64,000 bases of DNA. Origin: Pseudomonadota bacterium. GTDB taxonomy: Bacteria; Pseudomonadota; Alphaproteobacteria; Rhizobiales; Beijerinckiaceae. The notes below the pieces were generated by a model that was not told the origin of the DNA, did not search any database, and worked only from the letters and a program-made list of their open reading frames with translations. A program made the position numbers and the translations under genes. Location: positions 1 to 64,000 of the forward strand of contig JAFAEL010000225.1 of assembly GCA_023423995.1 (NCBI GenBank). The letters run 5' to 3'. Numbering within the stretch: the stretch's first letter is position 1; each line of letters begins with the position of its first letter. This document shows positions 35,837-45,138 of this stretch, piece after piece.

Positions 35837-36672
35837 CCTCGGTCGGCATCGCGGCTCGGATCGGCGTGCTGGCGGCGCTCTTCGCCGTGCTCGCGCCGGT
35901 GCAACTCGTCGCGAGCCGGCGGGGCGCTCGAATCGCGCACCGGATACCGGTGATGTTTCACCGCCTCTTTCTTCGGCTGTTCGCGGTCCGGGTCAGGGTC
36001 GAGGGTACTCCCCCGAGCACGGGCCACCCGGTGCTGGTCCTCGCCAACCACGTCTCGTGGCTGGACATCCCCGTGATGGGCAGCCTCGTCCCGCTCTCCT
36101 TCGTGGCCAAGCAGGAGATCGCGAGTTGGCCTGTTTTCGGCTTCTGCGCCCGTTTGCAGCGCTGCGTCTTTCTCGACCGCACGCGAAGGTCCGCCACCGC
36201 CGAGGTGAACGCCGAGGTGGCCGAGCGCCTCGCTGGCGGCGACGCGATCGTGCTGTTTCCGGAAGGAACGACGGGCGACGGCAACCGCCTCCTCCCATTC
36301 CGCTCCTCCATCGTGGGCGCCGCGACGGCAGCCCTCGCGGCTTCCACGCACGAGGAGGTCGTGCTCCAGCCGATGTCGCTCTCCTATGCTCGCCGGAACG
36401 GGCTGCCGGTCACACGGCGCGAGATGCCGGACATCGCCTGGTACGGCGACATGGAGCTGCCGCCTCATTTCCTGGCCTGGGCGCGAGGTGGCCCGCTGGA
36501 CGTCGTCGTCTCATGGGGACGGCCGATCCCGTTCGGGCGCGAGACAGACCGGAAACGTGCGACCATCCAGGCGGAGACGGAGGTGCGGCGGGCGCTGAAC
36601 GCCGCTTCGCAGCGGAGCGGCACGACGCCCAATGTGCTCGCCCGCACTCAAGAGGGGCCACAGCAGGCCTAG
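35833..36672 (+). CDS. plsC: 1-acyl-sn-glycerol-3-phosphate acyltransferase
   Basis: A 279-residue membrane-associated acyltransferase with the catalytic NHVSWLD (the HX4D box) and FPEGTTGDGN, the two main blocks of PlsC enzymes. Hydrophobic segments near the N-terminus hold it in the inner membrane. It makes phosphatidic acid from lysophosphatidic acid; lyso-ornithine lipid acyltransferase OlsA is a close alternative. The start overlaps rimI (ATGA), marking coupled translation. Confidence 0.87.
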   Translation: MTSVGIAARIGVLAALFAVLAPVQLVASRRGARIAHRIPVMFHRLFLRLFAVRVRVEGTPPSTGHPVLVLANHVSWLDIPVMGSLVPLSFVAKQEIASWPVFGFCARLQRCVFLDRTRRSATAEVNAEVAERLAGGDAIVLFPEGTTGDGNRLLPFRSSIVGAATAALAASTHEEVVLQPMSLSYARRNGLPVTRREMPDIAWYGDMELPPHFLAWARGGPLDVVVSWGRPIPFGRETDRKRATIQAETEVRRALNAASQRSGTTPNVLARTQEGPQQA

Positions 36673-36694
36673 ACATGTCCCGGAGGAATTCGGG

Positions 36695-36973
36695 ATGCAC
36701 AATCCACGACAACATTCAGAGCCTGACCGCTTCCCCCAGGATGGGGCGGAACCGGCCACCGGCGCGCAGAGTAGAGGGGCTGGCTGGATCCCGGAGCTGA
36801 TCCTGTCCGGCCTCGCCCTGGCTCTTCCGGCTCTCGCCTTCACGGCGGCGGCCCTCGTCTCCTACCCGCCCGCAGCCAAGGCCATGGCGCCCGTTGCGGT
36901 CGGGCTCTGCCTGGTCGGGCTTGGCCTCGTCCTGATCGGGATCGTGGCGCGGCGGCGCCTCGGACGGCCATAG
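36695..36973 (+). CDS. Small membrane protein between plsC and miaB
   Basis: A 92-residue protein with a polar, Pro/Gln-rich N-terminus (about 35 residues) and two hydrophobic helices (LILSGLALALPALAFTAAAL and AVGLCLVGLGLVLIGIV). A short basic end (RRRLGRP) suggests a cytoplasmic C-terminus. A GGAGG ribosome site lies at proper distance from the ATG at 36695. I recognise no family. Its place in a conserved core block may be lineage-specific. Confidence 0.65.
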   Translation: MHNPRQHSEPDRFPQDGAEPATGAQSRGAGWIPELILSGLALALPALAFTAAALVSYPPAAKAMAPVAVGLCLVGLGLVLIGIVARRRLGRP

Positions 36974-37040
36974 GACACTCGGCCCCACGGCTATTCTCTT
37001 GCGGCTCCAGACATCCTATTAAGGGCCAGTTCCCTCGCGC

Positions 37041-38438
37041 GTGTCAGGAAGCCTTGCCGCAGTGAAAAAGGCCTACATCAAGTCGTATGGCTGCCAGATG
37101 AACGTCTACGATTCGGGCCGCATGGCCGACGTCGTGGCGGAGCAAGGGTATTCCGAGGCGGCCACCGCCGAGGATGCGGACCTGATCATCCTCAATACCT
37201 GCCACATCCGCGAGAAGGCCGCCGAGAAGGTCTATTCGGAACTCGGCCGCCTGCGCACGCTCAAGCGCGACCGGGCCGAGGCCGGCAGTGAGACCACGAT
37301 CGTGGTGGCCGGCTGCGTCGCGCAGGCAGAGGGACGGGAGATCATCCGGCGCGCCCCGGTGGTGGATGCAGTCGTCGGCCCGGGCAGCTACCACCGGCTG
37401 CCCGATCTCATCGAGCAGGCCCAGGCTCGCCGGAAGGGCGTCGATGCGGAGTTCGATCAGGTCGAAAAATTCGCCGCCCTGCCGCGGCCGGATGCCTCAC
37501 GCATCCGGAGCCGGGGCGTTTCCGCCTTCGTGACGGTGCAGGAAGGCTGCGACAAGTTCTGCTCCTTCTGCGTGGTCCCTTACACGCGTGGCGGCGAGCT
37601 CTCGCGGCCCGCGGAAGCGATCCTGGACGAGGCCCGGGCCGTCCTGGAAGCAGGCGTCCGCGAGATCACGCTGATCGGGCAGAACGTGAACGCGTATCAC
37701 GGCGAAGGTGCGGATGGCCGCACCTGGTCGCTGGGAGAGCTGATCAGGGCGGTTGCCGACCTGCCGGGCGTCGCTCGGATCCGCTACACGACAAGCCATC
37801 CGCGGGACATGTCCGACGACCTCGTCGCCGCGCACGCAGAGATCCCGGCCCTGATGCCCTACCTGCATCTGCCGGTCCAGGCAGGCGCGGACCGCGTCCT
37901 GAAGGCGATGAACAGGCGTCACACCGCGGACGAGTACCGCCGTCTGATAGACCGCATCCGGGCCGCCCGCCCGGACATCGCCCTCTCGTCCGACTTCATC
38001 GTCGGCTTCCCGGGCGAGACGGATGCGGAGTTCGAGGACACTCTCCGGATTGCGGCCGAGATCGGCTTCGCCTCGTCCTTCTCGTTCAAGTACAGCCCCC
38101 GGCCCGGCACGCCGGCGGCGGATATCGGGGACCAGGTCCCGGAGACGCTGAAGAGCGAGCGGCTGCAGCGGCTTCAGGCCCAGCTCGAACATGACCGCCA
38201 GGCGTTTAACCGCGCGACGGTCGGTCAGGTTCTGGAGGTTCTCGTCGAAAAGGAGGGCCGGCATCCTGGGCAGTTGAACGGGAAGACGCCATATCTCCAG
38301 CAGGTCCAAGTCACCGGGGCGGCCGCCCAGCCGGGCGAGCTCGTCACCGTCCGGGTGACCGGTACCGCACCGAACAGCCTCTTTGCCGAAGCTGTCGAGC
38401 CGATGCGCGCGGGTTCGCCGCTCGTCGCGGCCGCCTGA
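37041..38438 (+). CDS. miaB: tRNA-2-methylthio-N6-dimethylallyladenosine synthase MiaB
   Basis: A 465-residue radical-SAM methylthiotransferase. The N-terminal UPF0004 domain holds the three auxiliary-cluster cysteines (YGCQMN, NTCHIRE, VAGCVAQ), the radical-SAM domain holds CDKFCSFC, and a TRAM domain ends the protein. It adds the methylthio group to i6A37 of tRNA. The likely start is the GTG at 37041. It needs two 4Fe-4S clusters, for which the upstream NifU-like protein may be a donor. Confidence 0.94.
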   Translation: MSGSLAAVKKAYIKSYGCQMNVYDSGRMADVVAEQGYSEAATAEDADLIILNTCHIREKAAEKVYSELGRLRTLKRDRAEAGSETTIVVAGCVAQAEGREIIRRAPVVDAVVGPGSYHRLPDLIEQAQARRKGVDAEFDQVEKFAALPRPDASRIRSRGVSAFVTVQEGCDKFCSFCVVPYTRGGELSRPAEAILDEARAVLEAGVREITLIGQNVNAYHGEGADGRTWSLGELIRAVADLPGVARIRYTTSHPRDMSDDLVAAHAEIPALMPYLHLPVQAGADRVLKAMNRRHTADEYRRLIDRIRAARPDIALSSDFIVGFPGETDAEFEDTLRIAAEIGFASSFSFKYSPRPGTPAADIGDQVPETLKSERLQRLQAQLEHDRQAFNRATVGQVLEVLVEKEGRHPGQLNGKTPYLQQVQVTGAAAQPGELVTVRVTGTAPNSLFAEAVEPMRAGSPLVAAA

Positions 38439-38459
38439 CCGGCGCAGGCGTCCCATTTC

Positions 38460-39542
38460 GTGCCGTCCAACGGCAACCAGGGCAGGGATCGAAGCTTGGA
38501 GCGCATCGAACCGACGTTGAACCCGCTTCCGGGCATGACCGAGGATGCGGAGATCGCGCTCACCTTCGACGAGAACCGGCTCGCCGGCCTCGTCTTCGGA
38601 CACTACGACCAGAACCTCGCCCATATGGAGAAGCGGCTCGGGGTCGTGCTGAACGCGCTCGGCAACCGCGTGGTGATCAAGGGACCGCCGGACTCGGCGT
38701 CACGGGCCCGGATCGTTCTCGAGCGGCTCTACGACCGCGTCCGGCGGGAGGGAGCGCTGACGCTGGGCGACGTCGACGGCCTCGTCCAGGAAAGCGCCCT
38801 TCAAGGGAGCCTCTTCCCGGCTGCGGATACCGCCTCGGGCGGGCATCCCGCCTTCGAGCAGATCGCAACCCGCAAGCGCGGGCCGGTGCGGGCCCGCAAC
38901 GCCGCGCAGGACGCCTACCTGCGCGCCTTGCGTGAGCACGAGCTCGTTTTCGCGGAGGGGCCGGCCGGGACGGGCAAGACCTGGCTTGCCGTCGGCCATG
39001 CCGTTTCTCTCCTGGAGAGCGGCAAGGCCGACAAGCTCGTCCTGTCGCGTCCCGCCGTCGAGGCCGGAGAGCGCTTGGGCTTCCTGCCGGGCGACATGCG
39101 GGACAAGGTCGATCCCTACCTGCGCCCGATCTACGACGCCCTCTACGACTTCATGGAGACCCGGCATGTCGAGCGGGCGCTCCAGACGGGCATCATCGAG
39201 GTGGCCCCGCTCGCCTTCATGCGCGGCCGCACGCTGACCAACTCGGTCGTGCTCCTGGACGAGGCGCAGAACACCACGTCCATGCAGATGAAGATGTTCC
39301 TAACGCGCCTCGGCGAGGGATCGCGCATGATCATCAACGGCGACCCGAGCCAGATCGACCTGCCGCCTGGCCAGCGTTCGGGCCTCGTCGAAGCGGTCCG
39401 CATCCTCGAGGGCGTCGAGGGTATCTCCCGCATCGTGTTCAAGGAGGGAGACGTCGTGCGCCACGACCTCGTCCGGCGCATCGTGTCCGCCTACGATCGG
39501 CACTTCACCCGGACCCATGCCCCGGAGGAGCGGCCGCGGTGA
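38460..39542 (+). CDS. PhoH family ATPase
   Basis: A 360-residue PhoH-like protein with Walker [11 protein letters not shown] and Walker [10 protein letters not shown], and an N-terminal KH-like region. Family members act as RNA helicase- or nucleotidase-like ATPases. In rhizobia phoH precedes ybeY, and the YbeY RNase is known to work with PhoH-type partners in RNA processing. The GTG at 38460 is the likely start; a later ATG at 38535 could also serve. Its stop overlaps ybeY (GTGA). Confidence 0.87.
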   Translation: MPSNGNQGRDRSLERIEPTLNPLPGMTEDAEIALTFDENRLAGLVFGHYDQNLAHMEKRLGVVLNALGNRVVIKGPPDSASRARIVLERLYDRVRREGALTLGDVDGLVQESALQGSLFPAADTASGGHPAFEQIATRKRGPVRARNAAQDAYLRALREHELVFAEGPAGTGKTWLAVGHAVSLLESGKADKLVLSRPAVEAGERLGFLPGDMRDKVDPYLRPIYDALYDFMETRHVERALQTGIIEVAPLAFMRGRTLTNSVVLLDEAQNTTSMQMKMFLTRLGEGSRMIINGDPSQIDLPPGQRSGLVEAVRILEGVEGISRIVFKEGDVVRHDLVRRIVSAYDRHFTRTHAPEERPR

Positions 39543-40018
39543 TTTCGCTCGATATCGAGATCGAGGCGGGCGACTGGTCCGGGATTACCGGGGTCGAGTG
39601 GCTCGCAAGGAGAGCCGCGGAGGCGGCACTCGCGGCAGCCGGCCGTCCAGCGGAAGAGGATCTCGAGGCAACGCTTCTCCTTACGGACGATGCCTCCGTC
39701 CAGGAACTCAATCGGCGTTGGAGAGGTCAGGACAAGCCGACCAATGTCCTGTCTTTCCCGGCCGACATGGCCACGCCTCCGGGTGAGCCGCGGGCACTCG
39801 GCGACATCGCGCTTGCCTACGAAACCCTGGCACGGGAAGCGGAGACGGAAGGGAAGAGCCTCCCCAACCACATGGCCCACCTTGTCGTCCATGGCGTGCT
39901 CCACCTGCTCGGGCATGATCACGAAGACGACGCGGAAGCCGAGGACATGGAGCGCGCTGAGATCGCCGCTCTTGCCGCGCTGGGGATCGCAGATCCCTAT
40001 CGCGAGATCTCCGGCTGA
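39539..40018 (+). CDS. ybeY: Endoribonuclease YbeY (rRNA maturation)
   Basis: A 159-residue zinc endoribonuclease with the signature [14 protein letters not shown]. It takes part in 16S rRNA 3'-end maturation and quality control, and in Sinorhizobium it also influences small-RNA regulation. The GTG at 39539 overlaps the phoH-like TGA. The next gene (corC-like) starts 18 bases later. Confidence 0.93.
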   Translation: MISLDIEIEAGDWSGITGVEWLARRAAEAALAAAGRPAEEDLEATLLLTDDASVQELNRRWRGQDKPTNVLSFPADMATPPGEPRALGDIALAYETLAREAETEGKSLPNHMAHLVVHGVLHLLGHDHEDDAEAEDMERAEIAALAALGIADPYREISG

Positions 40019-40036
40019 TCGGATACTGACGAAGAC

Positions 40037-41035
40037 ATGAGCGACGAACGCAGGGACGAAAGACCGGGTCCCGATTTCGAGCCGCGGGAAAGCTGGCTCG
40101 AGCGCCTGATGCAGCGGTTCAACCTGCGGCCACGTGAATCGGTCCGCGACGAGTTGGAGGAGGTTCTCGCCGAGGCCACCGAGGAGGCCGAACTGACCCC
40201 GCAGGAGCGGACGCTCCTGACGAACGCGCTCGCCTTCCACAAGGTTCGCGTCGCCGACGTGATGGTGCCGCGCTCTGACATCATGGCCGTCCCGGCGGCT
40301 GCGACCATCGGAGAGATCCTGGCGCAGTTCAGGCTGGCCGGCCATTCGCGCCTGCCGATCTACGGCGCATCGCTCGACGAGCCGGTCGGCATGATCCACA
40401 TCCGCGATCTCCTCGACTTCATCGCGGCCCACAGTGAGACCGAGCCGGCCGGCCCGGAAACGGCCCCGAAGGTGGCGAGCCTGGCGAGCGTCGACCTGTC
40501 GATGACGGTCGAGCGGACGCAGCTGACCCGGCCCGTGCTCTTCGTGCCGGGCTCGATGCACGCGATCGACCTCCTGGCCCGCATGCAGGCCTCCCGGACC
40601 CACATGGCGCTCGTGATCGACGAGTATGGGGGGACGGACGGACTCGTCACGATTGAGGACCTGCTCGAAACCGTGGTCGGCGAGATCGAGGACGAGCACG
40701 ACGTCGCGCGGGACCTGATCGTCAGGGACGAGCGCGGCGACTTCGTCGTGGACGCCCGGGCCTCGCTCGACGAGGTCTCCGCGGCCCTCGGCGCCGACCT
40801 GTCGGCCGCCGAAGACGTCGACGACGTGCACACGATCGGCGGGCTGGTCGTGACGCGCGCAGGCAGGGTGCCGCGGCGCGGCGAGGTGATCTCCGGTCCG
40901 GACGGATACGAGTTCGAGGTCCTGGATGCCGACCCGCGCAGGCTGAAGCGGATCCGGATCCGCATGGCCGTTTCCGCGTCGGTCGGGAACGAACACGAAA
41001 GCTGGTCCTCCGACAGTCGCAGCGCTCACGGCTGA
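40037..41035 (+). CDS. CorC/HlyC-type CBS-domain protein
   Basis: A 332-residue cytoplasmic protein with two CBS domains (about 75-205: VMVPRSDIMAVPA and the second including HMALVIDEYGGTDGLVT) and a C-terminal CorC_HlyC domain. Members modulate magnesium and cobalt efflux or related membrane transport; older annotations call them hemolysins. It lacks the N-terminal membrane domain of larger relatives, so it is the short CorC form. Its stop is shared with the lnt start (ATG at 41035 overlapping TGA). Confidence 0.88.
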   Translation: MSDERRDERPGPDFEPRESWLERLMQRFNLRPRESVRDELEEVLAEATEEAELTPQERTLLTNALAFHKVRVADVMVPRSDIMAVPAAATIGEILAQFRLAGHSRLPIYGASLDEPVGMIHIRDLLDFIAAHSETEPAGPETAPKVASLASVDLSMTVERTQLTRPVLFVPGSMHAIDLLARMQASRTHMALVIDEYGGTDGLVTIEDLLETVVGEIEDEHDVARDLIVRDERGDFVVDARASLDEVSAALGADLSAAEDVDDVHTIGGLVVTRAGRVPRRGEVISGPDGYEFEVLDADPRRLKRIRIRMAVSASVGNEHESWSSDSRSAHG

Positions 41036-42615
41036 TGCGGAACATCGCCGACCGCGTGATCCTGGCCGAAGGGTGGAGTCGGGCGGGCGTCGCCCTCGCG
41101 GCCGGAGCGCTCGGCGCCCTCGCGATGCCGCCCTTCGGGTTGTGGCCGACGCTGTCCGTTTCGCTGGTCGTGGCGGTCTGGCTCATCGACGGCTCAGGCG
41201 GCGCGACCCGTTGGGCAGCCGTCCGGCGGGCCGCCGGCATCGGGTGGGTCTGGGGCTTCGGCTACTTCCTTGCAGGGCTTTGGTGGATCGGCTCCGCCTT
41301 CCTGGTCCAGGCGGACGTCTTCGCCTGGCTGATGCCGTTCGGCGTGCTCGGGCTGCCGGCCCTGCTGGCGATCTTCATGGCCGTCGGGTTCGGGCTTGCG
41401 CGCCTCCTCTGGTCACCCTCCGGCTGGCGCATCTTCGCCTTCGCGTTCGGGATGACGGTCGCCGAATGGCTGCGCGGCCACGCTCTGACGGGCTTTCCCT
41501 GGAACACGCTCGGCATGGCGCTGGGCCAGAACCCCTGGCTCATGCAATCCGCCTCGATCCTCGGCCTGTATGGCCTGACCGCGCTTGCCACGCTCCTCCT
41601 CGCCGCCCCGGCGACGCTCTGGACGGGAGAGACGAGGGCGGAGCGGATCGGCCCGCTGTCCTGTGCCGCCCTGGTCCTTCTGGCGCTGGCCGGATGGGGA
41701 GCTTGGCGCCTCTCCGAGCCACCTCCTGCCGACGTCGCTGGCGTGCGGCTGCGGATTGTGCAGCCGAACCTCGCGCAGGACGCCAAGTTTCACGCCGGCC
41801 GCGGGCCCGAGATCCTGCGCCACTATCTCGAACTCAGCGGGCGTCCGTCCGCACCTGACACAGCGCCCCCCACCCACATCGTCTGGCCGGAATCCGCCTT
41901 TCCGTTCCTGCTCCACCGCGAGCCCGCCGCGCTCGGCATGATCGCCGACGCGCTGCCGCGCGGCGCCGTCCTGATCACCGGGGCGGCCCGCAGCAGCGGC
42001 GAGGGAGGCGCGACCCGCTACTTCAATGCCATCCAGGTCGTCGGCGATACGGGCGCGGTGCTGGCGAGCTACGACAAGGTGCACCTGGTGCCCTTCGGCG
42101 AATACGTCCCGGAACTCCTGGAGCAGGCGCTACGCGCGATCGGGATAAGGGAATTCGTTGCGATACCGGGCGGCTTCACGGCCGGGGAGCGACACACCGC
42201 CTTCTCCGTGCCGGGCATGCCAGCTGTCGCCGGAAGCGTCTGCTACGAGGCTATCTTTCCGGGAGAGACGATGCCTCCGGGGCCTCGCCCTGGGCTGATC
42301 CTGAACGTCACCAACGACGGCTGGTTCGGAGACACGCCCGGCCCCCGCCAGCACTTCGCCCAGGCGCGGCTACGGGCCGTGGAACGGGGCATCCCCCTGA
42401 TCCGGGCCGCCAATACGGGCATCTCCGCCGTGGTCGATCCGTATGGGCGGATAACAGCCCATCTCCCGGTCGGACGCGAAGGCGTCATCGATACGACGCT
42501 TCCAACCGTTGCAAACGTCACAGTTTTCGACGATGTCGGAAGTCTCATCTTCGCCGGGCTCTGTTCGGTGTTTCTCCTGGCCGCTCTGATTGGCTTGCGG
42601 CGTCGTCCACGCTAG
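41035..42615 (+). CDS. lnt: Apolipoprotein N-acyltransferase Lnt
   Basis: A 526-residue inner-membrane enzyme with about six N-terminal membrane helices and a periplasmic nitrilase domain. The Glu-Lys-Cys triad sits in VWPESAFPF, YDKVHLVPFGEYVP and GSVCYEAIFPG. It puts the third acyl chain on lipoproteins. A last hydrophobic helix anchors the C-terminus. The start overlaps the corC-like stop, as in other rhizobia. Confidence 0.93.
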   Translation: MRNIADRVILAEGWSRAGVALAAGALGALAMPPFGLWPTLSVSLVVAVWLIDGSGGATRWAAVRRAAGIGWVWGFGYFLAGLWWIGSAFLVQADVFAWLMPFGVLGLPALLAIFMAVGFGLARLLWSPSGWRIFAFAFGMTVAEWLRGHALTGFPWNTLGMALGQNPWLMQSASILGLYGLTALATLLLAAPATLWTGETRAERIGPLSCAALVLLALAGWGAWRLSEPPPADVAGVRLRIVQPNLAQDAKFHAGRGPEILRHYLELSGRPSAPDTAPPTHIVWPESAFPFLLHREPAALGMIADALPRGAVLITGAARSSGEGGATRYFNAIQVVGDTGAVLASYDKVHLVPFGEYVPELLEQALRAIGIREFVAIPGGFTAGERHTAFSVPGMPAVAGSVCYEAIFPGETMPPGPRPGLILNVTNDGWFGDTPGPRQHFAQARLRAVERGIPLIRAANTGISAVVDPYGRITAHLPVGREGVIDTTLPTVANVTVFDDVGSLIFAGLCSVFLLAALIGLRRRPR

Positions 42616-42672
42616 TGGCGCCGATGCCACAAGCTCCTGGGCGCTGGGCTGCGAGTAAAGGAGGCCGCCGGC

Positions 42673-43095
42673 ATGATCAAAGCGCCGAACGATGTTGACA
42701 GGCAGGTCGGCAGCCGCGTTCGGATGCGGCGCATGCTCATCGGCATGAGCCAGGAAAAACTCGGCGATGCTCTCGGGCTGACTTTCCAGCAGGTCCAGAA
42801 ATACGAGAAGGGCACCAATCGGATCAGCGCGAGCCGGCTCCAGCAGATCTCGCAGGTTCTCGGGGTGTCCATCGAGTTCCTGTACGGGAACGAGAACGCG
42901 CCCTCCGCCGGTTCTTCGCAGGGCTTTTCCGAGACGCCCCGCGCGGATTACGACGCCGACCTCCTGACCTCCGACGGGCTGAAGCTCCTGCGGGCGTACC
43001 GGGAGATCAAGGATCGGAAGGTGCGGCGACGCCTTGTCGAGTTGGCCCAGGCCCTGGCGGAGCGGGGCGGCGACGAGGACGATCGTTCGTCATAG
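42673..43095 (+). CDS. Xre-type helix-turn-helix regulator upstream of metK
   Basis: A 140-residue regulator. Residues 8-70 form an HTH_3 domain (MSQEKLGDALGLTFQQVQKY), and the rest is a polar linker with a helical end (LKLLRAYREIKDRKVRRRLV). The form is that of the SinR-like proteins found between lnt and metK throughout Hyphomicrobiales. A strong AAAGGAGG ribosome site precedes the ATG. The ligand and targets are unknown. A perfect palindrome overlaps its stop codon, so it may control metK or itself. Confidence 0.85.
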   Translation: MIKAPNDVDRQVGSRVRMRRMLIGMSQEKLGDALGLTFQQVQKYEKGTNRISASRLQQISQVLGVSIEFLYGNENAPSAGSSQGFSETPRADYDADLLTSDGLKLLRAYREIKDRKVRRRLVELAQALAERGGDEDDRSS

Positions 43096-43109
43096 CGAAC
43101 GCGTTCGCT
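43094..43109. promoter_or_regulatory. Perfect 16-bp palindrome next to a TTGACC -35-like box before metK
   Basis: AGCGAACGCGTTCGCT at 43094-43109, overlapping by one base a TTGACC at 43109-43114. A further GTTCG/CGAAC pair lies at 43085-43100 and AGCGAACG recurs at 43163-43170, just at the metK start. The cluster looks like an operator for the adjacent Xre protein; the -10 (GAGAAG-like) is weak. Confidence 0.5.
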
Positions 43110-43169
43110 TGACCGGGCCCGCCTCGGATGCGAGAAGCCGCGTTCAGCTGACAACCGGTCGGAGCGAAC

Positions 43170-44366
43170 GTGACGCGGGCCAACTACCTCTTCACCAGCG
43201 AATCGGTCTCCGAAGGCCATCCCGACAAGGTATGCGACCGGATCTCGGACGAGGTCGTCGACGCATTCTTCCACGCGGGGGCCAAGGAAGGGCTCGATCC
43301 CTGGAGCATCCGCGCCGCCTGCGAGACGCTGGCGACGACCAACCGCGTTGTCATCGCAGGTGAATACCGCGGCCCGGCGAGCGTGGACGAGGCCGTGATC
43401 GCGGACCTCACCCGCAAGGCCATCAAGGACATCGGCTACGAGCAGGACGGGTTTCACTGGGAGAACGCCCAGATCGAAGTCCTGCTGCACGGGCAGTCGT
43501 CGGACATCGCCCAGGGCGTGGACGCGGCCGGCAACAAGGATGAGGGCGCGGGCGACCAGGGCATCATGTTCGGCTATGCCTGCCGCGAGACGCCTGAGCT
43601 CATGCCGGCCCCGATCTTCTACGCGCACAAGATCCTTCGCGACCTCACGGCTGCCCGCAAGTCGGGCCAGGGCCCCGCAGCGGTGCTCGGCCCCGACGCC
43701 AAGAGCCAGGTCACGGTCGAGTATCGCGACGGCAAGCCGGTCGGCGTGACCCAGATCGTCCTCTCGACCCAGCACCTCGATCCGAACCTCTCGTCCGAGG
43801 ACGTTCGGGGCATCGTCGAGCCCTACATTCGCAAGGCACTGCCCGAAGGCTGGATCTCCGGCTCGACCGTCTGGCACGTGAACCCGACCGGCAAGTTCGT
43901 GATCGGCGGCCCCGACGGCGATTGCGGCCTCACCGGACGCAAGATCATCGTCGACACCTATGGCGGTGCGGCCCCGCACGGCGGCGGCGCCTTCTCCGGC
44001 AAGGATCCGACGAAGGTGGACCGCTCGGCGGCCTACGCGGCCCGCTACCTCGCCAAGAACGTCGTCGAGGCCGGCCTCGCGGATCGCTGCACAATCCAGC
44101 TTTCCTACGCGATCGGCGTTGCCAAGCCGCTGTCGATCTATGCCGACCTGACGGGCGCGCAGGTCGATCCCGGCAAGCTCGAGAAGACCCTGATGGAGAT
44201 CATGGATCTGTCTCCGCGCGGGATCCGCTCGCATCTCGACCTGAACAAGCCGATCTACGCCCGCACATCGGCCTATGGCCATTTCGGCCGCACCCCGGAC
44301 GAGGATGGCGGCTTCTCCTGGGAGCGGACCGACCTCGCGGCCGAGCTGCGCTCGGCGCTGTCGTAA
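43170..44366 (+). CDS. metK: S-adenosylmethionine synthetase
   Basis: A 398-residue enzyme with [16 protein letters not shown] at the N-terminus, [12 protein letters not shown] in the middle and [19 protein letters not shown] toward the end, all standard MetK blocks. It makes SAM from methionine and ATP, feeding the methylations and radical-SAM reactions of neighbours such as TrmB and MiaB. The GTG at 43170 is the start. I see no SAM-II or similar riboswitch in the 74-base gap in front; control may be by the palindrome there. Confidence 0.95.
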   Translation: MTRANYLFTSESVSEGHPDKVCDRISDEVVDAFFHAGAKEGLDPWSIRAACETLATTNRVVIAGEYRGPASVDEAVIADLTRKAIKDIGYEQDGFHWENAQIEVLLHGQSSDIAQGVDAAGNKDEGAGDQGIMFGYACRETPELMPAPIFYAHKILRDLTAARKSGQGPAAVLGPDAKSQVTVEYRDGKPVGVTQIVLSTQHLDPNLSSEDVRGIVEPYIRKALPEGWISGSTVWHVNPTGKFVIGGPDGDCGLTGRKIIVDTYGGAAPHGGGAFSGKDPTKVDRSAAYAARYLAKNVVEAGLADRCTIQLSYAIGVAKPLSIYADLTGAQVDPGKLEKTLMEIMDLSPRGIRSHLDLNKPIYARTSAYGHFGRTPDEDGGFSWERTDLAAELRSALS

Positions 44367-44379
44367 CCCGGCCGGGATC

Positions 44380-45138
44380 GTGACGGCCGGGCCGGAGGCG
44401 CCCGGCTCCTTCTTCGGGCGGCGCAAGGGCAAGGCGCTCAGGGCAGGACAGTCCGAGCGCGTGGAGCACATGCTGCCGCAGCTGCGCGTGCCCGTACCGC
44501 CTCGCAGCATGGAGCCGCATTCGGCAGCCTCTCACCTGGGGACGCTGTCGGTCGGGCTGAGCGAGAAAACCGCGCTCATCGATCCCCGCGAGCTATTTCC
44601 GGTTCCTCCGGCAGAGATCTGGCTGGAGAGCGGCTTCGGAGGCGGCGAGCATCTCGCGCATCAAGCTCGGTCCCACCCGGATATCGGTTTCATCGGGGTG
44701 GAGCCGTTCGTGAACGGGGTCGCCAAGCTCCTCGGCGCGATCGCCGAAGAGAGGCTCTCCAACATCCGCATCTGGGACGATGACGCGACCCAGTTGCTGC
44801 CGGTCCTGATGCCGGCAAGCCTCGACCGGGTCTACATCCTCTATCCGGACCCATGGCCGAAGCGGCGTCAGCGGAAGCGGCGTTTCGTCTCGGACGAGAC
44901 CCTGGCCGCGCTCGCGCGGGTCATGCGGCCGGGTGCGGAACTCCGCTTCGCCACCGATATCGACGACTACGCAGGCTGGGTGCTTGCCCGCATTGCCCGC
45001 TCCCCGGATTTCGCCTGGGAAGCCACGGCACCGGCGGATTGGCGATGCTCCTGGCCGGGCTGGCCGAGCACCCGCTACGAGCAGAAGGCCCGACGCGAAG
45101 GCCGGTCCTCCGCCTACCTCACGTTTCGTCGGCTCTGA
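44380..45138 (+). CDS. trmB: tRNA (guanine-N7-)-methyltransferase TrmB
   Basis: A 252-residue SAM-dependent methyltransferase. The glycine loop is WLESGFGGGEHLAHQA and the DPWPKRRQRKRR block is the TrmB signature. It makes m7G46 in tRNA. The N-terminal FFGRRKGKALRAGQ is the common alphaproteobacterial opening and supports the GTG at 44380. Its last 20 bases overlap the end of a convergent DUF2336 gene. In most rhizobia rimP and nusA follow trmB; here the block ends. Confidence 0.91.
   Translation: MTAGPEAPGSFFGRRKGKALRAGQSERVEHMLPQLRVPVPPRSMEPHSAASHLGTLSVGLSEKTALIDPRELFPVPPAEIWLESGFGGGEHLAHQARSHPDIGFIGVEPFVNGVAKLLGAIAEERLSNIRIWDDDATQLLPVLMPASLDRVYILYPDPWPKRRQRKRRFVSDETLAALARVMRPGAELRFATDIDDYAGWVLARIARSPDFAWEATAPADWRCSWPGWPSTRYEQKARREGRSSAYLTFRRL

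Noticed and set aside
43096-43169. Possible SAM riboswitch before metK
   Set aside because: The gap is only 74 bases and I cannot find the SAM-II, SAM-V or SAM/SAH conserved core. The palindrome there fits a protein operator better.
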